Below are positions 27,659 through 37,222 of a stretch of 64,000 nt of DNA, one piece after another. Every line of letters begins with the position of its first letter. The first letter of the stretch is position 1. The stretch is from Miltoncostaea sp963770865 (lineage in GTDB: Bacteria; Actinomycetota; Thermoleophilia; Miltoncostaeales; Miltoncostaeaceae). The stretch spans positions 1 through 64,000 of the forward strand of contig CAVYRD010000006.1 of NCBI GenBank assembly GCA_963770865.1. Reading direction: 5' to 3'. Both the position numbers and the translations under genes were made by a program. The notes beneath the pieces are model-generated. The model was not told the DNA's origin. It did no database searches and saw only the letters and a program-made list of their open reading frames with translations.

Positions 27659-29891
27659 TTGGCCATCTACGCGCTCGCCCTGCTCCTGTGCCTGCTCGCG
27701 GGTACGGCCGCGAACGCTCTGATCCGCCCCTCGGGGCGTTGGCTGACGCATTGGGCACTCCCCCTGGGCCTGTGCGTCCTGGTCACCGTCCTCTACCCGC
27801 TCGGCTATCTCCTGCGCGGCGGGTCGTCCGGCCCGCTCGTGGTCGGCGCCGGCGTGGTCATCTTGGTCTGGGCGTCCGTGCGGCGCTACAAGAGGGCGGA
27901 GTCGGGCCCGACGCTGCGCAGCGCGTTCGTCCCGTCCTGGCACGACGCGATGACCATGCTCATCGGGATCGTCGCGGGAGCCCTCGTCCTGATCCCGGTC
28001 CTCGGGCGGGCTTTCCGACCCTGCTCGCCATTACCAACAACGATGCCTGGTACTACGCCGGCCTGGTGGACTGGCTCTCGCATCACCCGGCCGGGACGAC
28101 CGTCGTCCCGAGCCTTGCGCGGCCGCTCGACGCGAGCGTCACCATCATGAAGCAGTCGTCGCTCCCCTTCGGCTTCGAGCTCGTCGCGACCGTCGTCAAG
28201 GTTCTGTCGGGCCGGGAGTCGTACGAGGTCCTCGGCGCCACCGCCGCCGTAGGGATCCCGGCCGCGGTGAGCGGCCGGGCGAGGCTGGCCGAGGTCATCG
28301 CGGCTCGCCGGGCGCTCCTTCTCGGGGCCGCCGCGGTCGCGGTCACGAGCCCGATGCTCGTGCTCACCTTCGCGGAGAACTACCTCACCCACTTCCTCGG
28401 GCTCGCGCTCATGCCGTTCGCCCTGGCCGCCGCGGCCCGCTACTTCTCGGAGCCGTCGGTCGGCCGCCTGGTCACCGCCGCCCTGGCGTCCGCCGGTGTC
28501 GTCGGCGTCTACGTCGGGCTCTTGCCCTGGCTGGTGTTCCTTGTGGTTGCCGCGAGCTTGGTCGTGCCCGGTGGCATGCCTGCATGGGCCGAGAGACTCG
28601 TCCGCCGCCGTCGCGGCCGCGGCGCCCGGGCGGTCGCCCGCCTCGCGCCTCTCGCGCTGGTCACCCTCGTCGTCTCTCCCTTGGCGGCCTATCGGGCCTG
28701 GGAGTTCTCGACCCTGGCGTCGGGCTTCTCGGGCGGCGGCGGCTTCACCGCGTACCCGGCGAAGGTCAACGTGAGCCTCCTGCTCGGGGCGCTGCCCCTC
28801 CCCACGAAGCCGATCGGCGCCGCGACAGTGCTGGGGGCCGTGGCGGTGCTCCTCGCGCTCGGGCTCGCGCTCACCATCGGACGCGTGCGGCTCAACCTGG
28901 TCCCGGCGGTGCTGGTCGCGGCGGTGTTGGCGGCGACCGGCCTCGTCTATCTGAACTACGACCGCTCCGGCTACAACTACGGCACCTTCAAGACGATGGT
29001 GTCCGGGGGGGCGCTCCTGGCGGGCCTCGTCGTGGTGGCGCTGCTCGCGCGGGCGTCGGCGGCCGGCCGGCCGCCTTCTCCATCGCGGCGATCGGCGTCT
29101 GCGCCCTGGTCTGGTTGCCGAACACCGCCTCGCTCGAGTGGGACGTCAGCCGGTCGCGGCCCGGCTTCCGGAAGGACGATCGCGCACTGGGTGCGGCTCT
29201 CAGAGCCCTGCCGCCGGGGTCGCGCGTGCTCGTGGACGGTGCGGACGCGGGCGGCAGCCCCGACATGTTCCAGCTCCGAATGATGACCGCCGACTTCTTC
29301 GGGACGAGTTCGAATTTCACCGTCGAGGGCCTGTGGACTACTCCGAGCTACATCTCGCCGGGGCCCCTGCCGGAGTTCCGGCCCTCGGCGCCGTGGGACT
29401 ACGTGCTCACGACGCGACCGTCGCCGTTCGGGACCGGTCGATCTCCGCTGTGGAGGTCGGGACCCTTTCGCCTGGCGCGATCGCCGGCCGTGGATGTCAC
29501 CGAGTACGGACCCTCCTGGAACGCACCCGAACACGACGGCGACGGCTGGTTCCAATGGATCTCGGGCACCTCCGAGTTCGTCGTGGGCAACTCGACGCCA
29601 CGGCCCCGCCGCGTCCGGCTCCAGATGACGGCTGAGAGCTTCGCGATGGCGCGGACTGTGCGGCTGACCTCGGACGGGGCAACCGTGACGCGCCGGCTCC
29701 CGGCAGGCAGGCCGACGAGCATCGGCATGGACCTTGCCATCCCCGCCAACGGCACGCGGGTCGTCGCCCTCGACGCCTCGCCGGGCGCCTCGCCGGCGCC
29801 GCCGGGCGATCCGCGACAGCTCATGCTGCGTGTGCGCGACGTACGCGTGGTGCCCCCGGCACCTGGCACGACTATGCTCCCGCGGTCGTGA
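27659..29891 (+). CDS. polytopic membrane protein, probable GT-C glycosyltransferase, frameshifted as given
   Basis: About 740 residues once two single-base lesions (near 28012 and 29070) are corrected. The N-terminal 480 residues hold ten or more membrane helices. The loop after the first helices reads ITNNDAWYYAGLVDWLSHHP, in the place where GT-C enzymes keep acidic catalytic residues. The last 250 residues form an extracellular, beta-rich domain (GDGWFQWISGTSEFVVGNS, RRVRLQMTAESFAMARTVR) that could bind carbohydrate. The start is uncertain; TTG at 27659 places the first helix at the N-terminus. Its stop overlaps the start of the prenyl phosphoribosyltransferase gene (GTGA), which would make a polyprenyl-linked donor that a GT-C enzyme could use (inference). 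Confidence 0.68.
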
Positions 29892-30824
29892 GGCAGGACG
29901 TCACAACGAGGACGCGGTCCGAGGCGCCCGGGCCCCCGCAGGCGGTCGCTCTCCGGCGCGCCGCGGCCCGTTCGGGCCGCTGTTCCGCTCCCTTCGTCCC
30001 AAGCAGTGGGTCAAGAACGGCTTCGTGGTGCCGCCCGCGCTCTTCGCGCGGGAGCTCGCGGACCTGGGGACCGCCCTGACCGTGGCCGCCGCCGTCGCGT
30101 GCTTCTGCGCCGCGTCGAGCGCCGTCTACCTCGTCAACGACGTGCTCGACCGGGAAGAGGACCAGGTCCACCCGGACAGCGCCTTCGCCCCGTCGCCGCC
30201 GGCGAGCTCTCGGTCCGCGCCGCCCTCTGGGCGTCCGTCGCCCTCTTCGTCGTCGCGCTGGGCTCGGCCGTGGCGCTCGATCCGCTTTTCAGTCTGGTCC
30301 TCGCCTGCTACGCGGCGGTGAGCCTCTCCTACACGCTGTACCTGAAGCACGAGGTCATCCTGGACGTCATGGGTATCGCCGCGGGCTTCGTCTTGCGCGT
30401 CGTGGCCGGCGCTGCGGTGATCCATACGGAGCCGTCGGTGTGGATCCTCATCTGCACCGGCCTCCTCGCTCTGATGCTCGGTTTCGGCAAGCGCCGCCAC
30501 GAGGTCATCTCGCTCGGCGAGGAGGGTGCCCGGCACCGTCAGGTGCTGAGCTACTACAGCGTTACGTTCCTCGACTCGATGCTTCAGCTCACGGCCGCGA
30601 TCACGCTGGCCTCGTATGCCATCTACACCGCCAACGGCGTCCCGGCGAGCAAGCACCTCGCGGTCACGCTGCCCCTCGTCCTCTACGGGGTTGTGCGATA
30701 CCTGTGGCTGGTCAAGGAGAAGGGCCTTGGCGGCAGTCCCACGGCTCTCGTCTGGACGGATCGCCCCCTCCAGGTCACGCTCGCGGCCTGGGTGTTGCTC
30801 TCGGCGGCCATGCTCGCCACCTGA
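29888..30824 (+). CDS. decaprenyl-phosphate phosphoribosyltransferase-like UbiA prenyltransferase, frameshifted as given
   Basis: Members of this branch attach phosphoribose from PRPP to a polyprenyl phosphate, the start of polyprenyl-phospho-pentose donors. Signatures are SLRPKQWVKNGFVVPPALFA, the metal-binding YLVNDVLDREED, LYLKHEVILDVMGIAAGF and GFGKRRHEV. Two lesions, near 29960 and 30190, break the frame, and correction gives about 311 residues with nine helices. The GTG start overlaps the membrane-protein stop. The usual partner epimerase genes (dprE1/dprE2 type) are not in the window. Confidence 0.8.
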
Positions 30825-32070
30825 GGTTGCCGGGCAGCATCCCCACGCAGATGAGCGTGAGGCCGGTGACGGCCATGGTCCAGATGACCGCGCGAGGTGA
30901 GTCGCGGAGCTGCCACATCGCGATCGCCTGGATGGGCGCGAGCGCGAGGCAAGCCCATGCGACCAGGTCGTCCCCGAGGGCGATGCGGTAAAGCGCTGTG
31001 ACGCTCGCGAGTGCGAGTACCAACATGGCCAGCGCATACGGCCCCAGCAGGTCGTTCGCCCCGGGGTACCGGTCTCCGTAGGTCACCGCCGCGACCAGCG
31101 ACGGCTGCAGGTAGCAGGCCGCCACGACCGATCCGCAGCTGAGACCGACGAGCGCGAGCGCCTGGCGCAGCAGGCCGGCCGTGCCCGCGCCGCGGGCCTG
31201 CCGGGCCGCGACCTCGGGGATGAGGACGGTCCCCACGGCGATCGGGAGCATCAGCACGATCTTCCCGATGAAGGCGGCCGCGGCGTACTCACCCGCCGCC
31301 GAGGCCGTGCTCGCATGCTTGATGACCAGGAGGTCGGTGTTCGTCAGGATCGCGAAGCCGCTGAAGAAGGCCGCTGTGGCCCATACGCCGGCCGACACGG
31401 CCGGACGCCGGCCGTCTCCCTGATGGCGGATCAGCGCCATCAGGGGGATTGCGGCGGCGATCCCGCCGGCGAGCGTCCCCACGGTGGGCGCCGCCGTGAC
31501 GCCAGTGGCGCCGGCGCCCACGGCGAGCGCAACGATCGCGGCGACGAACCGGGCGGCCCCTTCGAGCGCGAGGCTGGCGCCCAGCGCGCCGTAGCGTCGC
31601 CGCCCCTGGAGCACCCCTCGCAGGACCGTCATCACGAGCAGCGGCGCGGCGACCGCCGCCGTGATGACAACCGGCCAGATGCTCTCCAGGTTCAGCCAGT
31701 CGCGGATGAGCGGCGAGAGGACGCATGCCAGCGCGGTGGCTCCGAGGCCGAGGACCAGCGCCTGCCGCCCGCGGGACCTGAGGACGGCGCTCGCTGGATC
31801 ATCCTCGGGCTCCTGGGCCACCTGCCGGGCGACGACGACCTGCAGGCTGAATGCGGGGATCGTCAGGATGACCATGATGGCGAGCATGGCCGCCACGACC
31901 CCGTAGTCTTCCGGGCCGAGCCACCGCGCGGCGATGAGGCTCACCGCGAAGAGCAGCCCGTTCGACACGATCGTGGCCGCGAAGACGATGCCGACGTTCC
32001 GCAGGAAGTCGCCGGAGATGCGCGGCGGCCGGCTGGAGGTCGGTGAATGGGGAGGTTGTGAGTGCGGCAC
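30775..32070 (-). CDS. polysaccharide flippase, Wzx/MOP superfamily
   Basis: 431 residues with about twelve hydrophobic helices. It moves lipid-linked glycans across the inner membrane. The typical N-terminus is LRNVGIVFAATIVSNGLLFA followed by SLIAARWLGPEDYGVVAAM, and the central FAILTNTDLLVIKHASTASA is the family's charged helix. The basic C-terminal tail overlaps the 3' end of the convergent prenyltransferase gene by 50 bases. The GTG start overlaps the divergent methyltransferase start by nine bases. A flippase in the same locus as Wzm/Wzt implies more than one export route. Confidence 0.87.
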   Translation of the reverse strand: MPHSQPPHSPTSSRPPRISGDFLRNVGIVFAATIVSNGLLFAVSLIAARWLGPEDYGVVAAMLAIMVILTIPAFSLQVVVARQVAQEPEDDPASAVLRSRGRQALVLGLGATALACVLSPLIRDWLNLESIWPVVITAAVAAPLLVMTVLRGVLQGRRRYGALGASLALEGAARFVAAIVALAVGAGATGVTAAPTVGTLAGGIAAAIPLMALIRHQGDGRRPAVSAGVWATAAFFSGFAILTNTDLLVIKHASTASAAGEYAAAAFIGKIVLMLPIAVGTVLIPEVAARQARGAGTAGLLRQALALVGLSCGSVVAACYLQPSLVAAVTYGDRYPGANDLLGPYALAMLVLALASVTALYRIALGDDLVAWACLALAPIQAIAMWQLRDSPRAVIWTMAVTGLTLICVGMLPGNLRWRAWPPRATPRPRA

Positions 32071-32763
32071 GGCGCTAAGGGCGACTTCGACGAGGAGTAC
32101 TACAAGGGCAACGAGCAGAGTGGGGACCGTATAGCCCTGTGGTTCTACTCGCGGGTCGCCGCCAGGCTCGCGCCATCGGGATCCCGTGTCCTCGAGTATG
32201 GCTCAGGCGAGGGGTTCCTCTCGAAGCGCCTCGCGCGGGCCTATCGCACGAGCGCATACGACCTCTCGCCCTACGCACGCTCCGCGACGGCGAGGAACTC
32301 GCCGGCGACCCTGGTGCTCGACAGGCTCGACGAGATCCCGGACGCGACCTTCGATCTGATCTGCTCGCTGCACGTGCTCGAGCACGTCCCCGTCCCGGCG
32401 GAGAGCCTCCGCGACTTCGCGCGGTGGCTGCGCCCGGGCGGCCGGCTGATGTACGTCGTCCCGAACCCCGAGGGCTTCGGCCACCGCATCAAGGGCGACC
32501 AGTGGTTCGCGTACCGTGACGACACGCACTGCTCGCTCCTGAGCTACGCCGAGTGGATCGGCCAGACGCGCGAGGCCGGCTTCGCGATCGAGAAGGTCGC
32601 CGCCGACGGCCTCTGGGACCCGCCCTACGTCCCGCGGGTCCCGCGGGTGCTCCAGCTCGCCACGTTCGGCCTCCCTGCCGCGGCGCAGGTCGCCCTTGGC
32701 CGGGCGGTCCTGCCGCCGCGGTCCGGCGAGTGCATCATCGTGATCGCGCGCCGGCTCCCGTGA
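32062..32763 (+). CDS. class I SAM-dependent methyltransferase
   Basis: 233 residues. The SAM-binding motif is VLEYGSGEGFLSKRLARAY, and motif II is in SLHVLEHVPVPAESLRDFAR, followed by WLRPGGRLMYVVPNPEGFG. The family methylates sugars or lipids, and the target here is unknown. It lies alone on the plus strand between two minus-strand genes, overlapping both (nine bases at its start, 29 at its end). The GTG at 32062 is the only good start before the motif region. Confidence 0.83.
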   Translation: MRHGAKGDFDEEYYKGNEQSGDRIALWFYSRVAARLAPSGSRVLEYGSGEGFLSKRLARAYRTSAYDLSPYARSATARNSPATLVLDRLDEIPDATFDLICSLHVLEHVPVPAESLRDFARWLRPGGRLMYVVPNPEGFGHRIKGDQWFAYRDDTHCSLLSYAEWIGQTREAGFAIEKVAADGLWDPPYVPRVPRVLQLATFGLPAAAQVALGRAVLPPRSGECIIVIARRLP

Positions 32764-33652
32764 GGCCCAGGGTCTCGAGAGCGCGCCGCACGACGCCCTC
32801 GCCCGCCCCCTCCGGGGCGAGGCGCACCCGTCGGTCCTCCCACAGGTAGAAGCCTTCGGTCCCGGCGAAGTCGTGCATCGCGATCCGCCGTGCGACCTTC
32901 CTCTCCCGACTCTGCCGGTCGTTGAGCATCAGGTCGAGATGGACAAGCGCCGCCTCGCGCGGCGCGATGCCCCACGGACCGGCGACCGAGGGGTCGAGGG
33001 TCGGGTGCGCGGCGCCGGTGTAGCGCAGGTCGGGGGTCCGCCGCGCCAGTCGTGCCTGCAGGTCGGGCCAGTGCGGGGCGCCGGCGATCCACTGCGGCGC
33101 GTCCGGGGAGCCCACCAACCACCGCCGCGGGAGCCACCATCCCGTCCGGCGGGCCGAGCGGACCAGATCCGGGAGGCGGGCCAGGAGGCCCTCACTCACC
33201 ACCTCGTCCGTGTCGAGGATCAAGACCCAGTCGGCACGAGACGCCTGGGCGGCGGCCGTCTGCTGCCGCGCGAAGTCGCCATCGGGGAACGGTGCGTGGA
33301 TGACGCGCGCGCCGAGCGACCGTGCGACGGCGACGGTGTCGTCGCGCGAGCCTCCGTCGAGGAGCACCAGGTCATCGAGGACGCCCAGCAGCTCGGGCCC
33401 GAGGGCGGCCGGAAGTAGGTGGGCCGAATCCTGGGCCATCATCGCGACACCGAGCGTGGGCGTGCGCGGATTGGACCGCGCGACCGACCGGTGGGACGGC
33501 ATCGCGAGTCGCGCGGCGTTCTCGGCGTGGCGGAGGGCGAGGTTCCCCATCGAGAGGGCGGCGCGGCCCGGACCTGCCGACATCAGGCGCCGTCCTCCCG
33601 GGGTGGCGAGCGCGCTCCGGACGAGCCGGTCGATGCCACTCCTCGCTGGCAT
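32735..33652 (-). CDS. glycosyltransferase family 2 (GT-A)
   Basis: 305 residues. The GT-A fold is seen from residue 67 (TLGVAMMAQDSAHLLPAAL, LLDGGSRDDTVAVARSLGA), with a DxD-like metal site in WVLILDTDEVVSEG and the family ending GTEGFYLWEDRRVRLAP. The N-terminal 65 residues are basic and may contact the membrane. The ATG start shares one base with the preceding HAD-GT4 stop (TGATG). Confidence 0.85.
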   Translation of the reverse strand: MPARSGIDRLVRSALATPGGRRLMSAGPGRAALSMGNLALRHAENAARLAMPSHRSVARSNPRTPTLGVAMMAQDSAHLLPAALGPELLGVLDDLVLLDGGSRDDTVAVARSLGARVIHAPFPDGDFARQQTAAAQASRADWVLILDTDEVVSEGLLARLPDLVRSARRTGWWLPRRWLVGSPDAPQWIAGAPHWPDLQARLARRTPDLRYTGAAHPTLDPSVAGPWGIAPREAALVHLDLMLNDRQSRERKVARRIAMHDFAGTEGFYLWEDRRVRLAPEGAGEGVVRRALETLGLTGAGARSR

Positions 33653-35395
33653 CAGCGGGCCGTCTCGGCGACGATCGCCGCCATCGCCTCGTACGAAGCG
33701 ACAGGATCGAAGGCGCGCACCACAGACTCGCGGGGCATCCTGAACGGCGAAGGGTCGTCGAGGACCTCGGTCAGCGCGCCGGCCAGAGCGTCGGCGTCTC
33801 CTGCGGGGGCGAGACGGCCCATCCCGGTGGCCATGACTGGGAGCCGCACGCCGGGAAGGTCGCTTGCGACGACGGGCGTTCCGCAGAGCATCGCCTCGAC
33901 CTGCACCATCCCGAACGCCTCGAGCGAATCGATGCTCGGCAGTGCGACGACGGTGCAGAGCGCGTAGAAGGCGAGGAGGTCCTCGTCGGACAGGCGCCCG
34001 GTAACGATGACGGAGGGATCGCCGTCGATCGCGTCGCGCAGCTCATCCAGGATGCCTCCGCCCGCGACCTCCCGGCTCTCGCCGGCGATCACCAGGACCG
34101 CGTCAGGGTGCTCCTTCCGGACCCGCCTCATCGCCTCGACGAGGACCGGGAGCCCCTTCTCGAAGACGACCCGGCCGACGAACCCCACGACCGGCCGCCC
34201 CGAAACGCCGAGCCGGTCGGCGAGTTCCTCCGCGGGTCGGCGCTCGTACCGCCACGCGTCTACCGGGGGCGGCACCTCGACCGCCCGGTTCGACGAGGCT
34301 TCCGACCACCCGGGACGACCGCGCGTAGTCGAGCGAGAGGACGCAGTGCCGTCGCGCGCGGGAGATGGTGAAGCGCGCGCCGAGCGCCGCGATCCGCTCG
34401 ATGGTCTGGGACAGGAGGCCCTCTCCGAGCCGCAGGTCGCAGACGTACAGTGGCAGGAGCCGACGCCGCGGGACCAGGAGCGCCAGCGGGGCCGCCTCGG
34501 CGAGTGGCAGGACCGGCACGACCGCATCGGACCGTCTGCCCAGGCGGGCGGCGCGCAACAGGAAGCCGGGTGCCACGACGCCCTTGTCGATCCGCAGGAG
34601 GGGCCGCGCCCGGTGGACCTCGACCCCTCGGATCCGCTCGTGCGCCGGCAGATCGCGGCGGTGGCGCGTCGTCACGACGTCCACGTGCGCGCCGCGGCGG
34701 GCGAGGTCCTCCGCCAGCCGCTGGGCGTAGACGGTGAGGCCGCTCGAATAGGGCGCGTAGTAGTAAAGGGCCATCAACACGCGTAGTCCCCGGAGGTCGC
34801 CTGGCACCGCTGGCCCGCCCGTCACCTGCCGCCTCCACCGCGGCGCGTCGCGGATCTCGAGCGCCTCCGGCGCCTGGCGGCGCGCGGCGGCGAGGACGCC
34901 GGCGGGGGCGTTGCACACGATCGTGCGCCGGGCCCGGCGCCAGACCGCGAGGTCCGCGCGCGCGTTGCCCACGTAGTCGAACCCGCCCTCCCCGAACGTC
35001 GCGACGAGCGCTTCGGCCTTCCGCGAGCCCGTCAGGTTGTGGTCCGGGGTGCTCCCCAGCACTCCTCTGAAGATGCCCCACTGCTCCGCGACGGCCTCGG
35101 CCAGTGGCTGCGGGGCCCCGGTGGCGAGATGGATCGACCGCCCCGCCGCCGCCTCATGGTGGAGCCAGTCGGACAGGCGCTCGGACGCCCGCAGGCCGGA
35201 GGGTCGAAAGCCCGAGTGCCTCCACATGTAGAACTTGAGCGCGGCCCGGCCGTCACCGAGGGCGCGGACGGCCCCCGGGAGCCGGTGTGGGCGAGCGGTG
35301 AGCATCCGAAGCGCCATGCGCCGGAGCGTGTCCCCGCGCAGAAGGGTTCCGTCCAGGTTGACGACGAGCGGCACATCGGACCCGAGGGTGGTCAC
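33652..35395 (-). CDS. HAD-like domain fused to GT4 glycosyltransferase, frameshifted as given
   Basis: About 580 residues with one base corrected near 34270. Residues 1-165 are a HAD domain of the type usually found in front of UbiA prenyltransferases: VPLVVNLDGTLLRGDTL, HLATGAPQPLAEAVAEQWG, LTGSRKAEAL and FDYVGNARADLAVW. The nucleophile position of DxDGT is Asn13 here (AAC codon), and the GDxxxD motif reads GNARAD, so phosphatase activity is doubtful. From residue 185 a GT4 enzyme follows (MALYYYAPYSSGLTVYAQRL, FVGRVVFEKGLPVLVEAM, SLEAFGMVQVEAMLCG). The GTG start overlaps a short upstream reading frame by GTGA. Confidence 0.78.
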
Positions 35396-35553
35396 GGCCG
35401 GTGAGGGTTCGCTGACGCGCCCCTGTTGCCGACCGTGAGCCCGAGGTCGGTCTCGTCAACGATTACCTGGGCTCCTGCCTTCCACTCACTGGCCACGGCC
35501 ACTACCTTACCGACGAAATGGGCCTCCCCCTCGGTCAAGGCGGCTGACGCCAC
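35392..35553 (-). CDS. possible small protein upstream of the HAD-GT4 gene
   Basis: A 53-codon frame from GTG (VASAALTEGEAHFVGKVV) to HRP-stop, ending in a GTGA overlap with the HAD-GT4 start. Coupling is the only argument for it. It matches nothing I recognise, its codons are less GC-rich at third positions than its neighbours, and it overlaps the presumed rmlC start on the other strand. It may simply be leader sequence. Confidence 0.25.
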   Translation of the reverse strand: MASAALTEGEAHFVGKVVAVASEWKAGAQVIVDETDLGLTVGNRGASANPHRP

Positions 35554-36112
35554 TGCGTATCGACCCGCTGTCGCTGCCGGGCGCCGTCGTCCTGAGGGGC
35601 ACCGTCCACGGGACGGGCGCGGGTTCTTCGAGGAGACCTTCCGGGCCGACGTCCTGCGCGGACTGGGCATCGACGACGACTGGGTGCAGGACAATCACTC
35701 CCGCTCGTCGCGCGGCGTGCTCCGCGGGATGCACTTCTCGGTCGGGCCGGGGCCAGGCCAAGCTCGTGCGCTGCGCGCGCGGCCGCGTGCTCGACGTGGC
35801 GGTGGACGTCCGCCGCGGCTCACCGACCTTCGGTCGGTGGGACGCCGTCGAGCTGGACGACGAGTCAGGCCGACAGGTCTACCTGCCAGTCGGCTTCGCC
35901 CATGGCTTCGTCGCGCTCAGCGAGGTGGCCGACGTCATCTACCGCTGCTCGTCGTACTACGACGCGGCCCTTGAGAGCGGGCTTCGCGTGGAATGATCCG
36001 GACGTGGGGATCGCGTGGCCGGACCTCCCCGTTCAGGTCTCGGCCCGCGACTCCCAGCGCTCCCCGCCTCGCGGACATCGCGTCCGAGATCCCCTTCTCC
36101 TTCAGCGGCTGA
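35544..36112 (+). pseudogene. rmlC: dTDP-4-dehydrorhamnose 3,5-epimerase, multiple frame breaks
   Basis: The epimerase of dTDP-L-rhamnose synthesis. The parts are clear but in different frames: LRIDPLSLPGAVVLRGTVHG, DGRGFFEETFRADVLRGLG, DDWVQDNHSRSSRGVLRGMH, GQAKLVRCARGRVLDVAVDV, DESGRQVYLPVGFAHGFVAL, FAWNDPDVGIAWPDLPVQ and RLADIASEIPFSFSG-stop. At least four single-base lesions (near 35612, 35755, 35985, 36062) are needed to join them. Corrected length is about 189 residues, normal for the family. No clear ATG or GTG opens the frame; CTG at 35544 is the approximate beginning. rmlA, rmlB and rmlD are not in the window. Confidence 0.8.
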
Positions 36113-37222
36113 CGTCCCGCTGGCGAGGAGCATCGTGCAGAGCCGCAGGTAGCTTTCGGCGCAGGAGTCCCAGGAGTAGCGCTCGGCCGCCCGCGCCGCG
36201 GCCCGCGCGCCGAGCTCGCGCCGCCGGGGCTCGTCGGCGATGAGCGCGCCGAGCGCCCCGGCCAGCGCCTCCGCCCCGCCGGCCAGCGGGAAGCTCGCGG
36301 CCGCGTCGCCCACCACCTCGAGGTTGGGGCCGTGGTCGCTCACCAGCATCGCGGCGCCCGCGGCCATGCCCTCCACGATCACCGGGTGGGTCCCGCCGAC
36401 CTCGGTGGGCGCGCACATCACGCCGCAGCGGCGCACCAGCTCCGCGTAGCCGTCGCCGAAGACGTAGCCCGGGAAGACCACCCCCGGCCCCGCCGAGGCC
36501 TTCAGCTCGGCGATGTAGTCCTCCGCGTAGGGCGCGTCGCCCACCACCACCAGCGGCCAGTCCGTCCCCAGGCCCAGCGCCCGGTGGGCCTCCACCAGCA
36601 GGTGGGCGTTGTTCTCGGGCACCAGGCGGCCCACGAAGAGCACGAAGCGGCCGGGCTCGACGCCCAGCTTGCGGCACCACCCCGCGTCGCCGGGGTCGGG
36701 CACCTCGGCGCCGTAGGCGATCCAGGGGATGCGCCGGCCGTAGCGGCGCTCGTAGGAGTCGGCCACGGCGGCCGAGTCGGTCACCGCGATCGTCGCCGCC
36801 CGCGGCGCGATGCGCTCGGCCATGCGCAGGTAGGCCTTGGCCGCCCCCGACCACTTGGCGCGCTCCGAGTCGAGGCCGTCGATCTGCAGCACCGCCGGGA
36901 TCCCCGCCAGGCGCGCCAGCGGCACCACCGGGGCGTTCCCGGCGATGAAGTAGAGCGCCACGTCCGGTCGCGCCCGGGTCGCCATGTGGGCGGTGCTGAC
37001 CAGGGTGTGGGCGAGCGTGTCGAGGTGCTTGCTCCGGATCGTCGGCAGGTGCACCAGCCGCGCCCCGGCGTACGTGTCGCGCCGCTCTGTCATGTGCGGG
37101 CGGCAGTAGACGGTCACCTCGTGGCCGCGGGCGCTGAAGCGCTCGGCCAGGTGCTCCACCGCGGTCTCGAAGCCGCTGTAGTGGGCGGGGATCCCGCGCG
37201 TGCCGACCATCGCGATCCTCAT
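35957..37222 (-). CDS. glycosyltransferase family 4 with DUF1972-type N-terminus
   Basis: 421 residues with an ATG start (MRIAMVGTRGIPAHYSG, FETAVEHLAERFSARGHEV). The RGIP-x-YSGFET opening marks the DUF1972 group, several of which are rhamnosyltransferases. The donor half has FVLFVGRLVPENNAHLLVEA and GTHPVIVEGMAAGAAMLVSD. The last 45 residues are Arg/Gly/Pro-rich and overlap the rmlC 3' end on the other strand. If a frame lesion exists here too, the natural stop may be at 36102, just after LLASG. The start overlaps the previous gene's TGA (ATGA). Confidence 0.85.
   Translation of the reverse strand: MRIAMVGTRGIPAHYSGFETAVEHLAERFSARGHEVTVYCRPHMTERRDTYAGARLVHLPTIRSKHLDTLAHTLVSTAHMATRARPDVALYFIAGNAPVVPLARLAGIPAVLQIDGLDSERAKWSGAAKAYLRMAERIAPRAATIAVTDSAAVADSYERRYGRRIPWIAYGAEVPDPGDAGWCRKLGVEPGRFVLFVGRLVPENNAHLLVEAHRALGLGTDWPLVVVGDAPYAEDYIAELKASAGPGVVFPGYVFGDGYAELVRRCGVMCAPTEVGGTHPVIVEGMAAGAAMLVSDHGPNLEVVGDAAASFPLAGGAEALAGALGALIADEPRRRELGARAAARAAERYSWDSCAESYLRLCTMLLASGTSAAEGEGDLGRDVREAGSAGSRGPRPERGGPATRSPRPDHSTRSPLSRAAS

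Noticed and set aside
35957..36102. The 45-residue basic tail of the DUF1972-type glycosyltransferase as a functional extension
   Set aside because: It is the complement of the rmlC 3' end, and a stop at 36102 appears in the neighbouring frame, so the tail is probably produced by a frame lesion.
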